Part shown: piece after piece, positions 34,760-46,792 of the stretch
How positions within the stretch are numbered: position 1 is the stretch's first letter
How the letters are laid out: each line of letters starts with the position of its first letter
Assembly: GCA_026169195.1 (NCBI GenBank)
Contig: JAPFEH010000080.1
Location: 1 to 59,541 of the forward strand
Direction: 5' to 3'
Source: Dysosmobacter sp.
GTDB taxonomy: Bacteria > Bacillota > Clostridia > Oscillospirales > Oscillospiraceae
DNA: 59,541 nt
Position numbers and translations under genes: made by a program
The notes under the pieces: generated by a model
What the model was told of the DNA's origin: nothing
Seen by the model: only the letters and a program-made list of their open reading frames with translations
Database searches by the model: none

Positions 34760-36528
34760 ACCTGCTCACCTCCCTGCGATGCGACCTCATTGATCTGCTG
34801 TTCCATGTCAGCCTGCATCTGCGCATAGGCCCGATCATACTCTTCCGCGGGAACGCTCTTGGCACGTCCGATCTGCTCTCGAACCGGCACAGCAAACAGC
34901 TTGCCCGCCTCGGCGCCCCGGCCGATGGCGGCCCGGCACAAGGTTTCGTAATTCAGGATCAGCGCCAGCAGCTTCGCCTGCCGGTCATAGCTGGAATATC
35001 CGTCTACGTCTGTAAACGCGTTTTGCTGCAAAAAGTCCTCGCGGATCATGCGGGCTACCTCTAGCGTCAGCTGGTCGCCCGGAGACAACGCATCCTTGCC
35101 CACCAGCTGGACGATCTCATTGAGGCTTGCCTCGTTTTGCAGAATGCTCATGGCCTGTGTGCGGCTGCGCATAAACTCCTCGCCGAAGTTCTCGTCAAAC
35201 CACGGCTTCAGCGTGTCCAGATACAGGGAATAGGAATTCAGCCAGTTGATCGCGGGGAAATGGCGCTTATATGCCAGAGAAGAGTCCAGAGACCAAAAGA
35301 CCTTGACGATCCGCATGGTCGCCTGCGATACCGGCTCGGACAGGTCGCCGCCCGGAGGGGAAACAGCGCCCACTGCGGTCAAACTGCCGCGACGTTCATC
35401 AGAGCCGATGCATTCCACGCTGCCGGCACGTTCATAGAACTGTGCCAGCCGGGAGGCAAGGTAGGCAGGATAGCCCTCCTCGCCGGGCATTTCCTCCAAA
35501 CGGCCGGACATTTCGCGAAGCGCCTCCGCCCAGCGGGAAGTGGAGTCTGCAATCACCGCCACATCATATCCCATATCACGGAAATACTCCGCAATGGTGA
35601 TGCCGGTATAAACGCTGGCTTCACGGGCCGCCACGGGCATATCCGACGTGTTGGCGATCAGCACGGTCCGCTTCATGAGAGATTCTCCCGTGCGGGGGTC
35701 CTTCAATTCCGGAAACTCCCGCAGCACATCGGTCATCTCGTTGCCACGTTCGCCGCAGCCAATGTAGACCACAATATCCACATCAGACCATTTCGCCAAT
35801 TGATGCTGCACCACCGTCTTTCCGGAACCAAAGGGACCGGGCACAGCCGCCGTGCCGCCCTTGGCAATGGGAAACATGGTGTCAATGATCCGCTGACCGG
35901 AACACAGCGGGCGCTTCGGCGGATATTTATGGCTGTACGGACGCCCCACACGAACCGGCCACTTTTGTGTCATGGTAAGCGGGACTTCCCTGCCATCCTC
36001 CGTCTTCAGCGTGGCAATGGTCTCCGTCACATTAAAGGATCCGCTTTTGATATCGACAATGGTTCCTCGCAGCTTGGGCGGCACCATGATCTTGTGGAGC
36101 ACCACAGGGGTCTCCGGCACAGTGCCGATGATATCGCCGCCGATCACCGCATCTCCGACCTTGGCGGTGGCGGTGAAGTCCCATTTTTTCTCATGGTCCA
36201 AAGCAGGCACTTCCACGCCACGGGCAATATTGGCGCCTACTTTTTCCACGATTTTTTCCAGCGGACGCTGGATTCCGTCATAGATGCCCTCGATCATACC
36301 GGGTCCCAGTTCCACGCTCATGGGGGCGCCGGTGGTCTCCACCACAGCGCCGGGGCCCAGACCGGAGGTCTCCTCATAGACCTGAATGGATGCAGAATCT
36401 CCCTTCATGGTCAGAATCTCACCGATCAGACGCTGGGGACCCACACGGACCACGTCGGACATGTTGGCATCCGACAATCCTGTGGCCACCACCAGCGGTC
36501 CGGATACTTTCACAACTTTACCGCTCAA
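34756..36528 (-). CDS. ntpA: V-type ATPase catalytic subunit A
   Basis: A 590-residue catalytic subunit. The P-loop is [10 protein letters not shown] (231-240) and the family site GCGERGNEM follows. The non-homologous bulge typical of A subunits is present (about 95-190). The start is a TTG at 36528 since the protein begins [14 protein letters not shown]; a Shine-Dalgarno-like AAGGT lies 8-10 bases upstream. Direction of ATP use (synthesis or pumping) cannot be read. Confidence 0.97.
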   Translation of the reverse strand: MSGKVVKVSGPLVVATGLSDANMSDVVRVGPQRLIGEILTMKGDSASIQVYEETSGLGPGAVVETTGAPMSVELGPGMIEGIYDGIQRPLEKIVEKVGANIARGVEVPALDHEKKWDFTATAKVGDAVIGGDIIGTVPETPVVLHKIMVPPKLRGTIVDIKSGSFNVTETIATLKTEDGREVPLTMTQKWPVRVGRPYSHKYPPKRPLCSGQRIIDTMFPIAKGGTAAVPGPFGSGKTVVQHQLAKWSDVDIVVYIGCGERGNEMTDVLREFPELKDPRTGESLMKRTVLIANTSDMPVAAREASVYTGITIAEYFRDMGYDVAVIADSTSRWAEALREMSGRLEEMPGEEGYPAYLASRLAQFYERAGSVECIGSDERRGSLTAVGAVSPPGGDLSEPVSQATMRIVKVFWSLDSSLAYKRHFPAINWLNSYSLYLDTLKPWFDENFGEEFMRSRTQAMSILQNEASLNEIVQLVGKDALSPGDQLTLEVARMIREDFLQQNAFTDVDGYSSYDRQAKLLALILNYETLCRAAIGRGAEAGKLFAVPVREQIGRAKSVPAEEYDRAYAQMQADMEQQINEVASQGGEQV

Positions 36529-36597
36529 ATCAGCATACCTTCTTCCTTGGAAAATCCTCTCCGAGGTGATTCATCTTGTTTCTTCAGTCCCGTGACT

Positions 36598-36915
36598 TTA
36601 CAGAATATCCGCCCCGACCGCACGTTCAATTGCCTTTTGAATATGATCCCTGCCGAGACCGAAGGCGCCCTCCCGTCCCGGGATCAGGATGATCGCCGGT
36701 GTCAATTCATCCTTATATCGGGCGAGTACGTCCTCCATATCCTTTCCCAGCGTTTCCGTCAGATAGATCACCGCGCAGTTGCTTTTTGCCAGCCGGTGCA
36801 CAGTTTCCCGCGCCTCCTCCACAGAAGTCACAGGATAGGCGTCCAGCCCCAAAGCGCGAAAACCCATCACAGATTCCCAATCGCCGATCACGGCGATCTG
36901 ATACGTTGCTGCCAT
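36598..36915 (-). CDS. ntpG: V-type ATPase subunit F
   Basis: A 105-residue small central-stalk subunit with the Rossmann-like F fold: IAVIGDWESVMGFRALGLDA at the N terminus, and CAVIYLTETLGKD in the middle. AAGGCGGTG precedes the ATG. It lies between the C and A subunit genes. Confidence 0.93.
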   Translation of the reverse strand: MAATYQIAVIGDWESVMGFRALGLDAYPVTSVEEARETVHRLAKSNCAVIYLTETLGKDMEDVLARYKDELTPAIILIPGREGAFGLGRDHIQKAIERAVGADIL

Positions 36916-36927
36916 CGTTACACCGCC

Positions 36928-37932
36928 TTATAAAAAGCCGTCCCGCAAGCGGGTACGGATCACATCCGCCGGCAGGCCTGCGGCGTGGCCCAGCAGCAGA
37001 ATGCGGAGATTCGTGTACTCCGTCTCTCTGGCAGCCAAATAGGCCAGCAGCGGCGCCTCACCGAATGCCACTGCCTGCGCACCGGAAAGATACTCTCCCA
37101 CCGCGTCATCGCAGAGCTTTTCAAACCGAGTCATGGCTCCGCCCTGCAGGATCTCGCTGCCGGCCTCTGCCGCCTCCTGAAAGCGGGTAGGCCCGTACAG
37201 CTCCGTCAATCCGCTGCCATGGTCGGCACCGACCTTCAAAACCGCATCCGCGCTGATCTCGCCGCCTTCAAACAGGACTCCCCGCAGGAATTCCGCGTTT
37301 TTCCCCATTCGAATGGCACGAACCAGCGCCCGCAGATTGGCTGCGTCGATCTGTGTCTTTACATAGCCCTGTAAAAACGCACTGCCGGTGGTCTGTGCCA
37401 CTGCGACCATATCCCGATAGTACCAGCGGTCCAGCACAAGATCACAAAGCTGGGGATCCCGCGTGGTCTCCAGCACTTCCCGGGCTTCCACCGCAGCAGA
37501 TGCCAGAGAAGCAGGCAGCTCCTGCATATCTCCGCTCCGCAGCGCTTCCCGCAGCGTCCCCGTATCCACTCTGCCCATATTCATCAGCATATGGGCAGGG
37601 TCGGTGTTCATGGCTTCCGCTTTCAGGATCGCCTTGACGTTATGATAGTCGTATTTCACTTTGAAAACATCGATATATCCGGGATCCGGCACACTGTCAG
37701 CCAAATCAGCCAGCGTTTCCTCCCGCACAGCGGTCAGAGCCGCGTCCATTACCTCAGGACGGGAGGGATCCAGCTCCGGATAGCCGCACTCCCGCAGGAT
37801 TTTCACAGCTTCTTCATCGCTGCGGGCCTCCAGCACCTGTTCCATCCGCTCCCGGGTCAGCAGCCCGGTTTCCAGAGCCCGGATGCGGGCGGAGATCGCC
37901 AGATAATCGGTGTCCTTGATTTTTTTGCGCAA
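36928..37932 (-). CDS. ntpC: V-type ATPase subunit C
   Basis: A 334-residue subunit linking the central stalk to the membrane ring (V-ATPase d-like). It begins RKKIKDTDYLAISARIRALE, the usual opening. The ATG-like start is TTG at 37932 with GGGGG seven bases upstream; longer versions would extend into ntpE. It follows ntpE with a 17-base gap. Confidence 0.93.
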   Translation of the reverse strand: MRKKIKDTDYLAISARIRALETGLLTRERMEQVLEARSDEEAVKILRECGYPELDPSRPEVMDAALTAVREETLADLADSVPDPGYIDVFKVKYDYHNVKAILKAEAMNTDPAHMLMNMGRVDTGTLREALRSGDMQELPASLASAAVEAREVLETTRDPQLCDLVLDRWYYRDMVAVAQTTGSAFLQGYVKTQIDAANLRALVRAIRMGKNAEFLRGVLFEGGEISADAVLKVGADHGSGLTELYGPTRFQEAAEAGSEILQGGAMTRFEKLCDDAVGEYLSGAQAVAFGEAPLLAYLAARETEYTNLRILLLGHAAGLPADVIRTRLRDGFL

Positions 37933-37949
37933 GATACTTCCCCCTTCCC

Positions 37950-38540
37950 TCACTTTTCCGGAAACAGTATCTTTGCCACCGCTCCCGCGGTCTCCGCTTT
38001 CTCCAGCCGTACCAATGTGTCGAAGGTACAATTGACCTCCACATTTCCGCTTCGAAGGATAAATCCTCCCTGAATCGGCAGCGTCTCCTGTGAAAGAGTC
38101 AAGTGCCTGCCGGAAGCGGCATTTGCTCTCTCCACAGCAATGCGGCCCACGCGCTCACGGTCTTCCGGCGAAAAAACAGCCTCCTCCGTACCATCGGAGG
38201 ACGCCTGCACCAGCAGCTCCGACAACACATTCGCATAGGATTCCGCATCCATGGCGCAAAGCTTCTCCTGCGCCCGGATGTATGCCTTCTCCACCATCTC
38301 CTGTTTGGCGGCCAGCAGGATCTTACGGGCCTCCATCTGTGCCGCGCTTATCAGGCGCTCCTCCCGTTCAGCGGCAGCTTTTTCATATTTGGCGGTCAGC
38401 TCCGCCCTCTCTGTTTCGGCACAGGCCTCCGCGCGGTCTTTCTCGGCCTCCGCCGCCCGGCGGGCATCCTCCAGAACGCGGTCGATCTCCGTCTGCGCAT
38501 CTGTCCGGATCAATTCCGTGATCTTTTCGATTCCGTTCAT
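37950..38540 (-). CDS. ntpE: V-type ATPase subunit E (peripheral stalk)
   Basis: A 196-residue stator subunit. The N-terminal half is a charged coiled coil (Ala/Glu/Arg heptads up to about residue 100), the C-terminal half globular with GGFILRSGNVEVNCTFDTLV, the conserved E-subunit motif. AAGGGGA lies before the ATG. Confidence 0.94.
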   Translation of the reverse strand: MNGIEKITELIRTDAQTEIDRVLEDARRAAEAEKDRAEACAETERAELTAKYEKAAAEREERLISAAQMEARKILLAAKQEMVEKAYIRAQEKLCAMDAESYANVLSELLVQASSDGTEEAVFSPEDRERVGRIAVERANAASGRHLTLSQETLPIQGGFILRSGNVEVNCTFDTLVRLEKAETAGAVAKILFPEK

Positions 38541-38562
38541 GTCAAATCCCCTTTCTGTGGGG

Positions 38563-41038
<2,476 letters not shown>

Positions 41039-41039
41039 C

Positions 41040-41354
41040 TCAGTGTCTCACAACCCTTCCGACAATAAACGCCGCGGCCTCCTCCAGTTTTTTGTCCGCA
41101 GTCTCCCGCAGGGCAACGCTTTCCTGTTCTGCCGCGCTCCGGATTCCGGCAGCCTGACGGGCTGCCCGTTCCTCCGCTTCCTTCAAAAGCTTCCGTCCGT
41201 GCTCCGCTGCCTCCGTACGTGTTTTCTCCACCAGCGCACGGCCTTCGCGTTCCGCCTCCGCCGTCATCCGGCGGGCTTCCGCTTCTGCGGCAGCCTTCCG
41301 CTCCCGCATCCGTGCTTCCATCTCCGTGACCTTCTCAATTGCTTCCAGAGACAT
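41040..41354 (-). CDS. ntpF: V-type ATPase peripheral-stalk subunit (G/H type)
   Basis: A 104-residue fully helical, highly charged protein (Ala/Glu/Arg), heptads across residues 10-95. This is the short stalk subunit (AhaH/NtpF) that pairs with E. GGTGAAC-like site before ATG. First gene of the ATPase operon, 1 base before ntpI. Confidence 0.85.
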   Translation of the reverse strand: MSLEAIEKVTEMEARMRERKAAAEAEARRMTAEAEREGRALVEKTRTEAAEHGRKLLKEAEERAARQAAGIRSAAEQESVALRETADKKLEEAAAFIVGRVVRH

Positions 41355-41460
41355 GCTTGTTCACCTCTTTCCCTCTTTGACCATCTGAATCCCACGTCTT
41401 TTCTCATACCTTCGCACGAAAACGCGAACATGCTGCGCATTCTCTTTGGTATATTTACAC

Positions 41461-41489
41461 AGTATAGGCGTACCTTTCTGGTAATGCAA
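41461..41489 (-). promoter_or_regulatory. promoter of the V-ATPase operon
   Basis: Minus-strand TTGCAT (41484-41489), 17-base spacer and TATACT (41461-41466). It gives a leader of about 100 bases before ntpF. Confidence 0.7.
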
Positions 41490-41505
41490 GGAAATCTTCA
41501 AAAAA

Positions 41506-41519
41506 TGGAAGCGCTTTCT
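41506..41519 (-). promoter_or_regulatory. candidate CcpA (cre) site upstream of the V-ATPase promoter
   Basis: TGGAAGCGCTTTCT fits the catabolite-responsive element consensus at 12 of 14 positions. It lies 17 bases upstream of the -35, a place from which CcpA may activate. The rest of 41355-41740 is AT-rich and shows no gene. Confidence 0.45.
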
Positions 41520-41740
41520 TCTTTTTGCACAATCAGCCCTCCTTTTTTTATACATTTCACCAATACACCATCTTCTTTTGTTAGAATTTGCACAATTTTT
41601 CGTTAAAATTCAGACTTTCTTTCTATTTTTCCACCTCAGCATCATTTCATCCAGTCAATGATCTTCTTTTATCAATCTATGATACTGGCTTTCTGTTTTC
41701 CATTTTACTCTCTGAGATTTATTTTTCATATAGACAAAAC

Positions 41741-41773
41741 GGCGCCGGTGTCCGGAATCCGGACATCGGCGCC
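41741..41773 (-). terminator. glmS terminator
   Basis: A 15-bp stem with one wobble pair (41759-41773 with 41741-41755), 3-base loop, then GTTTTGT on the minus strand. Confidence 0.85.
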
Positions 41774-41792
41774 TCTTTTGTATAAGATATTT

Positions 41793-43631
41793 TTATTCTA
41801 CGGTTACGCTTTTCGCCAGATTTCTGGGTTTATCAATATCGCATCCCCGCTGCAGCGCCACATAATAGGCAAACAGCTGCAAAGGAACCACACCCAGAGA
41901 AGGCTGGAGTACAGGGTGCGTCTCCGGCACCACCAGAACGGCATCTGCCGTTTTCTCCATTTTCTCAGAAAACCGTCCGGTCGTGACCGCAAGAACTTCC
42001 GCCCCCCGTGCCTTCACTTCTACCACGTTGCTCATGGCCTTGTCGAACAAGGCTCCATACGTACTCAAAGCCACCACCAGCGTTCCGGGTTCGATCAGGG
42101 AGATGGTACCATGCTTCAGCTCTCCGGAAGCATAGGCCTCCGAATGGATGTAGCTGATCTCCTTGAGTTTCAGAGAACCCTCCAGTCCCATGGCGTAGTC
42201 CAGATTCCGTCCGATGAAAAACACCGAATCATGGTGGAAATAGTGAGACGCGAAATACTGCACGTCCTGCACATGTTCCAAAATCCTCCGCATCTGCTCC
42301 GGCAAAGACAAAACGGCGCTTACAATGGCGTCATACTCCTCTCCTGTCACAGTCCCCAGCAATTCTGCCAAGTACAGGCCGATGAGATCCATCAGCACCA
42401 GCTGGGTGGAGTACGCCTTCGTGGTCGCTACGGCAATTTCCGGCCCCGCCCATGTGTAAAGCACATCGTCCGCCTCCCGTGCGATGGAACTGCCCACTAC
42501 GTTCACCACGGCCAGTGTTCTCGCTCCGCGGCGTTTGGCCTCCCGCATGGCGGCCATCGTATCCAGCGTTTCTCCGGACTGGCTGATGACCACTACCAGA
42601 CTTTTCTCATCCACCAAAGGATCGCTGTACCGGAATTCCGAGGCCAGCTCTACTTGGACCGGTCTCCGCAGCAGTCTTTCCCAATTGTATTTACTGACCT
42701 GCCCCACATGATAGCTGGAGCCGCAGGCAATGAGAAAAATCCGGGAAATCCCACGGGCATACTCTGCTGTGAAATGCACGTCGTCCAGCACGACCCGCCC
42801 TTCCCGGATTCGGGGAGAAACGGTTTTTGCAACCGCTTCCGGCTGCTCCATAATCTCCTTGAACATGAAGTGGGCATATCCGCCCTTTTCTGCGGCAGAT
42901 ACGTCCCAATCCACCGTACTGTGTCTGGCTTCCAGCGGCAGCATCTCATCATCAAACAGGTCTACGCTGTCTGCTGTCAGTACGGCGATCTGTCCATCCT
43001 CCATGTAAATCACATCCCGGGTATACCGGATGATGGCCGTTGCGTCAGATGCCACAAAGTTCCCCGTCTCTCCGCAGCCGATGATGAGGGGACTGTCCTT
43101 TCTGGCGGCGATCAGGGCATTCGGATAATCCGCGCAGATAATGCCAAGGGCATAAGAGCCTTCAATGCGGCGCAGAACGCGCCCCACCGCTTCCAGCATG
43201 TTTCCGCATTCCCGATAGTGAAATTCCAACAGCTGTGCTACCACTTCAGAGTCCGTTTCAGAGGTAAATTGAACTCCCTGCCTGATCAAATGCTCCTTCA
43301 ATTCCAGATAATTTTCAATGATCCCGTTATGAACCAAGGCAATCCGCCCGTTTTCACTGACATGGGGATGGGCGTTGAGATCATTCGGCTCCCCGTGGGT
43401 TGCCCAGCGCGTATGGCCGATCCCCAGCGTTCCCTTCAGGTCCCTGCCTCCGCAGGTCCGTTCAGCCAGAACCTTCAGCCTCCCCTTGCATTTCCGCACC
43501 TGTAAGCCCTTCGTCTCAGAGCGTACCGCAATGCCGGCGGAATCATAACCGCGGTATTCCATGCGCTCCAGTCCATCCAGCAAAACAGGGGCCGCTTCTT
43601 CGCGACCCACAAATCCAATAATTCCGCACAT
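41793..43631 (-). CDS. glmS: glutamine-fructose-6-phosphate aminotransferase (isomerizing)
   Basis: A 612-residue enzyme that makes glucosamine-6-phosphate, the first step to UDP-GlcNAc and cell wall. It has an N-terminal Ntn amidotransferase (MCGIIGFVG with catalytic Cys2; later TRWATHG) and two SIS domains, CGSSYHVGQV and SEFRYSDP, then ISQSGETLDT. ATG 43631 is fixed by the need for Cys2; AGGAGG is 13 bases upstream, a little far. Control is by the ribozyme in its leader. Confidence 0.97.
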   Translation of the reverse strand: MCGIIGFVGREEAAPVLLDGLERMEYRGYDSAGIAVRSETKGLQVRKCKGRLKVLAERTCGGRDLKGTLGIGHTRWATHGEPNDLNAHPHVSENGRIALVHNGIIENYLELKEHLIRQGVQFTSETDSEVVAQLLEFHYRECGNMLEAVGRVLRRIEGSYALGIICADYPNALIAARKDSPLIIGCGETGNFVASDATAIIRYTRDVIYMEDGQIAVLTADSVDLFDDEMLPLEARHSTVDWDVSAAEKGGYAHFMFKEIMEQPEAVAKTVSPRIREGRVVLDDVHFTAEYARGISRIFLIACGSSYHVGQVSKYNWERLLRRPVQVELASEFRYSDPLVDEKSLVVVISQSGETLDTMAAMREAKRRGARTLAVVNVVGSSIAREADDVLYTWAGPEIAVATTKAYSTQLVLMDLIGLYLAELLGTVTGEEYDAIVSAVLSLPEQMRRILEHVQDVQYFASHYFHHDSVFFIGRNLDYAMGLEGSLKLKEISYIHSEAYASGELKHGTISLIEPGTLVVALSTYGALFDKAMSNVVEVKARGAEVLAVTTGRFSEKMEKTADAVLVVPETHPVLQPSLGVVPLQLFAYYVALQRGCDIDKPRNLAKSVTVE

Positions 43632-43711
43632 AAATCGTCTCGTTCCTCCTGAATCGAATCTCATTCAAAAGGACAAACGCGCAGTCATTTGCCGCTTTTC
43701 CCGTGGTCACA

Positions 43712-43872
43712 GCCGCTCTGTTCCGCAGTCGCCTGCGTATTTACAGCCTGTGTCACATGCCCACGGACACGGAGGGGCATCCGCCGAAATCTTCGATTGC
43801 AGAGCCATCGGCTCTGACGCTCCCCTCTCCTCGTCATCCCGTAAAGTCACCGCTTTCCGGGCACTGGCGCTT
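43712..43872 (-). ncRNA. glmS ribozyme (GlcN6P-sensing self-cleaving riboswitch)
   Basis: On the minus strand the leader of glmS shows the ribozyme core in order: AAAAGCGCC (cleavage expected between 43871 and 43870), GATGACGAGG, ATCGAAGATTTCGGCGGATG, CCCCTCCG, then CTGTAAATACGCAGGCGACT and its pairing arm. P2.1/P2.2 pseudoknot and P3-P4 domain can be recognised. High glucosamine-6-phosphate induces self-cleavage and mRNA loss. A 61-codon frame with AGGAGG in this interval is a shadow of the RNA. Confidence 0.95.
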
Positions 43873-44008
43873 TTGATGGGCCTGCCGCCCATAATCCTCC
43901 TTTCACCTCTGCGATTTCATAAAACTCTATGATCATGCTCCCTATGGAAGCCGGATCCGCATAAAATTTTTCCTGCCGGCACACACTGCCCTTTGGGGAG
44001 GAATGCCT

Positions 44009-44692
44009 ATGATGACCGCTTTTGCCCGCACTGTGATTTTATACTTTCTCATTATGCTGGGCCTCAGACTCATGGGGAAACGCCAGATCGGTCAATTAGA
44101 GCCCAGCGAACTGGTACTGACCATGATGATCTCCGATCTGGCAACGGTCCCCATGCAGGATTTCGGGATCCCCCTGTTGGCGGGGGTCATCCCCATCTTG
44201 ACGCTGCTGTCGCTTTCCATGCTGCTCAGTCAGATTTCTCTTTCCAATCTCCGGTTCCGGGCTCTGGTCTGCGGACGACCCGCAGTCCTCATCCGGAGGG
44301 GCCGGCTGGAGCAGGAAGCCATGCGAAAAAACCGCTACACGCTGGATGAGCTGCTGGAAGAATTGCGTGCGCACGGGTATTCCTGTATCAGTGAGGTAAA
44401 ATACGCCGTTCTGGAAAACTCCGGACAGCTGTCCATTCTCCCATGGCCGTCTCAGCAGCCCCTCACCGCCGCACAGCTCAATCTGAATCCGGCGGACACC
44501 GTCACGCTGCCGGTGATCCTGATCAATGACGGGCGCATCCTTCAGCGGCATCTGGATGCCTGCGGAAAAGATGAAGCGTGGCTCCGGCAGGCTTTGCAGA
44601 AAGAAGGGCTCTCCTCTCCTCAGGAAGCCTTTCTTCTCACGCTGGATGAACAAGATCAGGTGTTCTGCGTGAAAAAGGAGGCGCTTTCATGA
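44009..44692 (+). CDS. DUF421 (YetF-like) membrane protein
   Basis: A 227-residue protein with three N-terminal helices, then a cytoplasmic domain typical of DUF421/YetF. The family block is GLRLMGKRQIGQLEPSELVLT and later GRLEQEAMRKNRYTLDELLEELRAHGY. Function is poorly known; members occur in spore formers. ATG 44009 is chosen with GGAGG seven bases upstream; the ATG at 44003 overlaps that site. Followed by the DUF4363 gene with an ATGA overlap. Confidence 0.9.
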   Translation: MMTAFARTVILYFLIMLGLRLMGKRQIGQLEPSELVLTMMISDLATVPMQDFGIPLLAGVIPILTLLSLSMLLSQISLSNLRFRALVCGRPAVLIRRGRLEQEAMRKNRYTLDELLEELRAHGYSCISEVKYAVLENSGQLSILPWPSQQPLTAAQLNLNPADTVTLPVILINDGRILQRHLDACGKDEAWLRQALQKEGLSSPQEAFLLTLDEQDQVFCVKKEALS

Positions 44693-45072
44693 AAAAAGCT
44701 CTTCTGCCGCCCTTGGCCGTTCTTGCCGCTGTCTTGATTCTGTCCCTATGGAACAGCCATGCCATGTCTGCATCTGCCGGCCGCTGGCAGGCCCAGCTGG
44801 AGCAAGCCGGCCGGTTCGCACAGACAGACTGCTGGCAGGATGCCGAAGCCGCTCTCCTCATCAGCTATCAGGACTGGTCCAACGCTCAGATCTGGCTCCA
44901 CATCGTTACGGAGCACGAAGCTGTGGATGATGCCGAAGCCATGTACCGCAGAGCCATGGCGTTTGCCGCCGCCAGAGAACCCAGCGAGCTGCGGGCCGAA
45001 CTGGCTGACCTGCGGGATCAGCTGCGGCTGCTGGCAGAAATGGAGCGGTTTGACATCAAAAATGTCCTGTGA
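44689..45072 (+). CDS. DUF4363 family small membrane-anchored protein
   Basis: A 127-residue protein with one N-terminal membrane helix (LLPPLAVLAAVLILSLW) and a helical outer part. DUF4363 proteins are regular neighbours of DUF421. AAGGAGG lies eight bases before ATG. Ends two bases before the convergent nrdR stop. Confidence 0.82.
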   Translation: MKKALLPPLAVLAAVLILSLWNSHAMSASAGRWQAQLEQAGRFAQTDCWQDAEAALLISYQDWSNAQIWLHIVTEHEAVDDAEAMYRRAMAFAAAREPSELRAELADLRDQLRLLAEMERFDIKNVL

Positions 45073-45074
45073 CT

Positions 45075-45530
45075 TTATTTCTCCGCCAGCAGCTTATTCA
45101 GTTCTGCCATAAACGTATCAATATCTTTGAACTGCCGGTAAACGGACGCAAACCGCACATAAGCCACCTGATCCACACGCCGCAGGCGGTCCATGACCTT
45201 TTCCCCGATGTCCTCTGTGCTGATCTCCCGCTCCATGGAGTTTTGCAGATCCTGCTCGATCTCTTCGGCGATCTTCTCCAGTTCTGCCAGAGGCACCGGA
45301 CGCTTTTCACAGGCACGGATCATGCCGCCCAGTACCTTTTGCCGGTCAAAGCTCTGGCGGCTGCCGTCCTTCTTCACCACCACCATGGGCAGGCTCTCCA
45401 CCGTCTCATACGTGGTGAAGCGCTTTCCGCAGGAAAGGCACTCCCGTCTGCGCCGGATGCTGGTTCCCTCTTCCGCCGGTCGGGAATCGATGACTTTGCT
45501 TTCGCCATAACCGCAAAACGGACATTTCAT
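45075..45530 (-). CDS. nrdR: transcriptional repressor NrdR
   Basis: A 151-residue regulator of ribonucleotide reductase genes. It has the N-terminal zinc ribbon (MKCPFCG at the start, [12 protein letters not shown] at about 31-42) and an ATP-cone (about 49-139) that senses dATP and ATP. GGGAGGA lies before ATG. No nrd genes are in the window. Confidence 0.97.
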   Translation of the reverse strand: MKCPFCGYGESKVIDSRPAEEGTSIRRRRECLSCGKRFTTYETVESLPMVVVKKDGSRQSFDRQKVLGGMIRACEKRPVPLAELEKIAEEIEQDLQNSMEREISTEDIGEKVMDRLRRVDQVAYVRFASVYRQFKDIDTFMAELNKLLAEK

Positions 45531-45677
45531 AAACGTTCCTCCCGTTTTCCGCCGAGGATACGGCGGTATAATCAGGGTTATTATACCACGCGTCCCCTAA
45601 ATATGGTATCAATTTTTTGGGAATTTTCAGTTTTTTCCCATCCGCAGAGGGCGCAGCTCCTTCCCCTTCAAAAACGC

Positions 45678-46199
45678 TCAGATGAATACGGGCCAGTCCT
45701 TTTCATCAAAGGCAAAGGCAGCGTAAATTCCGGTTCCGATCCGAAGAATTCTGGCAAAGCAAAACAACGCAGGAAGCGGGAACGGCGCCGCGGCGTCATA
45801 TGGGATTGCCAGAATCCGCACGGAGGATTCCTTCCGCAGCAAGGCATTCTTTGTTCCCCGCAGCTGCCTTTTCAGCCACAAGGTCTGAAACAGCTGCTCC
45901 GGATGCTCCACCGGCTTCCACCGCTCCGGCCGGCAGACCGTTCCCCGCAGTTCCCCCCGCAGCAGCGTTCCCACCGGTACCGTCATCCGGTCAGAAAACC
46001 GGCGGCGGATCCCTGCGTGGTCCCCTGCCGGCTCCAGCACACCGATCCGCAGTTCTCCTTCCGTTCCCACTGCCCAGACGCACCAGAGTCCCGGTTCCGG
46101 CAGGCGGCACCGCGCCGAAAACCAAGTATACAGCGCCTCCCTCTCCGTTGCCAGCTCCCCCACAGGCGTTCCTTCCCACAGCAACGGAAACTTGTCCAT
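45678..46199 (-). CDS. hypothetical protein
   Basis: A 173-residue soluble protein of unknown family. Patterns such as WEGTPVGELATEREALYTWFSARC and GELRIGVLEPAGD suggest a beta-rich domain. ATG 46199 has AGGAGG eight bases upstream. It lies between the terminator of an exported-protein gene and nrdR. Confidence 0.65.
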   Translation of the reverse strand: MDKFPLLWEGTPVGELATEREALYTWFSARCRLPEPGLWCVWAVGTEGELRIGVLEPAGDHAGIRRRFSDRMTVPVGTLLRGELRGTVCRPERWKPVEHPEQLFQTLWLKRQLRGTKNALLRKESSVRILAIPYDAAAPFPLPALFCFARILRIGTGIYAAFAFDEKDWPVFI

Positions 46200-46216
46200 A
46201 TCCCTTTCCTCCTCAC

Positions 46217-46263
46217 AAAAAAAAGATCCCGTCTGCACGATTGTATGTGCAGACGGGATCTTT
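46217..46263 (-). terminator. terminator of the exported-protein gene
   Basis: A perfect 17-bp stem (46247-46263 with 46222-46238), 8-base loop, then an A/T-run on the minus strand. Confidence 0.9.
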
Positions 46264-46270
46264 CATGCCG

Positions 46271-46762
46271 TCAAAGAATCGTATAACTCCCCCGTACCAA
46301 CAGCTTCGTGGTGGCAGAAGAGGCCCGGACGCCCCGTCCTTCAATGGTCATCATATAGAGGTGATTTTGTACCAGTGCGCCTCCATGGTTCAATGTGGAC
46401 GCACTGCTCTCGTCGATCAGCCCCGGTGCAGACGAGGACACGCACACCGCCGAACCGACCCGCAGCATCACCTCACAGCCGATCGCTCCCTGCAGCGTCT
46501 GTCCGCTGCTGAGGGTCACAACGTGAAAGGTATCCGCCGCGCCGCTGCCGCCGGACTGTCCGCCCAGCTGCCGGTTTCTCTCGGCGATCTTCTGATCCAC
46601 CCGGTCCATCACTTCCTGCAAAAAGGTATCCTGCAGATAGCTGAGTGTTACCAGCGGATCTTTCTCAGAACCGGGATCCGCTGCCAGAGCCACCGACATA
46701 CTCAGCAGCCCGCAAAAAATCGTTACAATCAAGATCCGTGGAATCCATCTGTTTTTTTTCAT
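46271..46762 (-). CDS. exported protein of unknown function
   Basis: A 163-residue protein with a clear signal peptide (about 1-27, ending ALAADPG). The mature part starts DPLVTLSYLQDTF, a phrase that recurs in clostridial exported proteins, followed by a short helix and a beta-rich C-terminal domain. GGGGGT lies ten bases before ATG 46762. It is transcribed after mazF, possibly by readthrough. Confidence 0.65.
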   Translation of the reverse strand: MKKNRWIPRILIVTIFCGLLSMSVALAADPGSEKDPLVTLSYLQDTFLQEVMDRVDQKIAERNRQLGGQSGGSGAADTFHVVTLSSGQTLQGAIGCEVMLRVGSAVCVSSSAPGLIDESSASTLNHGGALVQNHLYMMTIEGRGVRASSATTKLLVRGSYTIL

Positions 46763-46792
46763 GGAACTATGTACCCCCATATCTTTTGTTCC

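Noticed and set aside
41361-41555. 64-codon minus-strand frame and a short leader peptide before ntpF.
   Set aside because: Most lies upstream of the likely transcription start; Lys/Arg-rich without family; an AGGAGG is present but only for a 10-codon frame.
41658-43505. 615-codon plus-strand frame.
   Set aside because: Antisense to glmS.
43707-43892. 61-codon minus-strand frame with AGGAGG and a Cys-rich end, upstream of glmS.
   Set aside because: The interval is the glmS ribozyme core; conserved RNA motifs explain the sequence, and the Shine-Dalgarno is only three bases from the ATG.
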